Part shown: positions 61,829 through 64,000 of the stretch, in pieces | Numbering within the stretch: position 1 is the stretch's first letter | Layout of the letters: every line of letters begins with the position of its first letter | From: Trichinella spiralis | Lineage: Eukaryota; Nematoda; Enoplea; Trichinellida; Trichinellidae | DNA: 64,000 bases | Reading direction: 5' to 3' | Assembly (NCBI GenBank): GCA_000181795.3 | Contig: CM012953.1 | Location: forward strand, 15,200,664 to 15,264,663 | Program-made: the position numbers and the translations under genes | Notes under the pieces: model-generated | Told to the model about the DNA's origin: nothing | What the model saw: only the letters and a program-made list of their open reading frames with translations | The model's database searches: none

Positions 61829-63988
61829 ATGCCGCGTGAGATGATTACTGTTCAGCTTGGCCAGTGCGGAAATCAGATTGGTTCCGAATTTTGGAAAACG
61901 CTTTGCGCAGAGCATGGCATTTCTCCAGGTTTTTCAATTAAATTTTCTTCATCTCTTTTTATTTAGTGAACCACTTTTTTTGTTGTAAACTTTATTTCTG
62001 AAATTTATGATTTGCATGTTTTTTTCTAGCCTTGGATTCAGGATATCATTTTTTTTCTGTTGCTATTTCAGAGGGTGTGCTGGAAAATTATGCAGCGGAT
62101 ACGGAAGATCGAAAGGACATTTACTTTTACCAGGCTGACGATGAGCATTATATTCCTCGGGCAGTTTTGATTGATTTGGAACCACGAGTAATTCAGTCGA
62201 TTTTGAATTCACCATACGCAAAGTTGTACAATCCGGAGAACATTTTTCTGTCGAAAGATGGAGGTGGTGCAGGCAACAATTGGACCAGTGGCTTTTCGCA
62301 GGCATAATAATAATAATAATATTTAATATCTGTTGCGTGAGAAATTGTTAATTAAAATCAATTATTTTTCAGGGTGAACTCGTTTATGAGAAAATTTTCG
62401 ACATTTTGGATCGAGAAGTGGAAAATAGCGATCGTCTGGAGGTGTAGTATTATTGGTAATTGATCTCTATTTTAAGTTTCTAACTAAATTTTTTTTGAGG
62501 GTTTTGTTCTTTGTCATTCTATTGCTGGTGGAACTGGTTCAGGCCTTGGCTCGTATATTCTGGAAAGATTTGGAGATAGGTATATATATATTTTTTTTTT
62601 AATTATTGTTGTTTTTTTTTAAATTTAACAAATTGCTTTATTTTAGATTTCCAAAGAAACTTATACAAACTTATTCTGTTTTTCCCAATCAAGATGAAGC
62701 GAGCGATGTTGTTGTTCAGCCTTACAATTCACTGCTAACTTTGAAACGTCTTGCTCAGAATAGCGATTGTGTGGTAATGAATTTGTGTTTTTTTGTCTTG
62801 TATCTGCATTCAATCAGAAATGTATATATTGAATTTTAGGTGGTTTTGGACAACACTGCTTTGAACAGAATAGCTGTTGAACGTCTGCACATTGATACTC
62901 CATCTTTCAGTCAGATTAACTCATTGGTTCGTTCTTTTTTTTTAAATTATCAATTTGTCAATTTACATTTTACTTCTTTCAGGTATCTACTATAATGTCT
63001 GCAAGCACTTCAACTCTTCGCTATCCTGGTTATATGGACAACAATTTGTTGAGCTTACTATCTTCATTGATACCATCATTGAAGTTGCATTTTCTGATCA
63101 CAGGCTACACTCCGTTAACCACGGATGCTAATGTACGAATTTGTGTTTATTTCAAATTTATCCAATCCAATAGCAGATTTAATTTGAATATTTGTTTTTT
63201 TCTTCTCCTTATCAGGTTACCAATATTCGCAAAACCAGTGTAATGGATGTGATGCGTCGTCTTTTGCAGCCTGAGAATATGATGGTCTCTAACATTCCGT
63301 TGAAAAGCAAGAACGCCGAGCACTGTTACATTTCCATCTTGAACATTATTCAAGGTGATGTGGATCCGTCTTCGGTAAGGTCCTTCTTGCTCTCTTCAAA
63401 TGTTTGCCGATTCAATTAGTATTGACGAATTGTTTCATGTTTTTTTTTACAGGTGCAGAAAAGCATATTGCGCCTTCGTGAGCGTAAGTTGATTCAGTTT
63501 ATTCCGTGGGCTCCAGCATCCGTGCACGTAGCCTTGTCTCAAAAATCACCATTTGTGCAAACGGCTAATCGAATATCCGGATTAATGTTGGCCAATCACA
63601 CAGCTATCAGTGCAGTATGCTAATTTTTCACTAAAAGTTGTTTTTCTTGTATTTGCATTATTTGTACATCTTTTTCCCCGTTAGCTGTTCGAAAGAACTC
63701 AAAGTCAGTATGAGAAATTGCGAAAAAAGAGGGCATTTTTGGAGCAGTTTAAGCATGAAGTCATTGGTGAAAATTACGAAGAGCTTGACTCAAGTTTAGA
63801 AGTGGTTCAGAATCTGGCCGAAGAATACAAAGTAGCTGCAACTTCTAACTACTTAAATTTTGGTTTGGACAAAGTAAGAAAAAACTGAAATTGTGTTTTT
63901 ATTTATTATTTTATTTTTATGTGCATTTTGAATGCAATGTTTTCAGATTGTTCAATCAATGCCTAATACGTTCGAAATGAGACGCTGA
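61829..63988 (+). CDS. TUBG: Gamma-tubulin, 11 exons, 464 aa
   Basis: Nucleates microtubules at centrosomes within gamma-tubulin complexes. Exons: 61829-61928, 62072-62301, 62373-62441, 62500-62579, 62647-62773, 62840-62926, 62983-63132, 63216-63374, 63453-63614, 63685-63873, 63947-63988; 1395 nt in continuous phase. [34 protein letters not shown] sequence, [16 protein letters not shown], the GTP-binding [30 protein letters not shown] and [17 protein letters not shown] match gamma-tubulin rather than alpha or beta. The C-terminal third (after about residue 390) diverges and the tail ends NTFEMRR. Intron 2 begins with GC (CAG|GCATAA) and ends TTTTTCAG. TTTCCAG ends 36 nt before the ATG; the gene begins 345 bp after the N4BP2-like stop codon. 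Confidence 0.95.
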
Positions 63989-64000
63989 TTTACCTCATTT

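Noticed and set aside
1-64000. CRISPR arrays, bacterial-type operons, riboswitches, rRNA genes, LTR elements
   Set aside because: No regularly spaced repeats with spacers, no rRNA-like blocks and no reverse-transcriptase, integrase or capsid signatures were seen; the intron-rich genes rule out a prokaryotic source.

Overview
The window is eukaryotic and very AT-rich. Genes are split by many short introns (mostly 45-100 nt, acceptors of the TTT(C/T)AG type) and separated by long AT-rich tracts. The gene set (ASPM, CPSF4, RASD-type Ras, SLC16 transporter, LANCL, PP1-like phosphatase, BDP1, CFDP1, N4BP2/NONU-1, gamma-tubulin) is metazoan. For nearly every gene an intron-acceptor-like sequence lies 2-36 nt before the start codon, as expected if mRNAs receive a trans-spliced leader. 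With the small introns this points to a nematode-like invertebrate. Species and clade cannot be fixed from the sequence alone, and no leader RNA gene was seen.

Layout. 1-200 looks like a low-quality contig end. 541-633 holds a CCAAT-box array upstream of an MSP-like tail-anchored protein (870-1913, +). 3712-10911 (-) is a 26-exon abnormal-spindle (ASPM) homologue. 12091-12162 (-) is tRNA-Lys(UUU), directly followed by a 617-bp hAT transposon derivative (12199-12815). 13445-14344 (-) is an intronless, unusually GC-rich CPSF4. 14.4-35.6 kb is an AT-rich, gene-poor tract dotted with short GC-richer islands that look like exons of unrecognised genes (best: 28227-29804 on -, and 21289/24102 on +).

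35629-36592 (+) is a Dexras/Rhes-type GTPase. 36835-40147 (-) is a monocarboxylate-transporter-like MFS protein. 42636-44527 (-) contains four phase-compatible exons of an unrecognised membrane protein. 44928-46905 (-) is a LanC-like protein. 48993-50280 (+) is a PP1-like phosphatase. 51157-52954 (+) is a Cys-rich TSP1/EGF type I membrane protein. 53470-54668 (-) is a very short BDP1. 55851-56648 (+) is CFDP1/BCNT. 57373-61483 (+) is an N4BP2/NONU-1-type RNA-decay endonuclease. 61829-63988 (+) is gamma-tubulin, starting 345 bp after the preceding stop codon.

Functionally the block mixes spindle/centrosome genes (ASPM, gamma-tubulin), RNA synthesis and processing genes (BDP1, CPSF4, N4BP2, tRNA-Lys) and signalling/transport genes. 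I see no evidence that they form one pathway. Exon models were built by hand; each was checked for continuous reading phase from start to stop. I found no convincing novel multi-gene system. The most interesting items are the leader-acceptor pattern, the minimal BDP1, the unusual ASPM architecture, the unidentified exon sets, and the GC-AG intron in gamma-tubulin.
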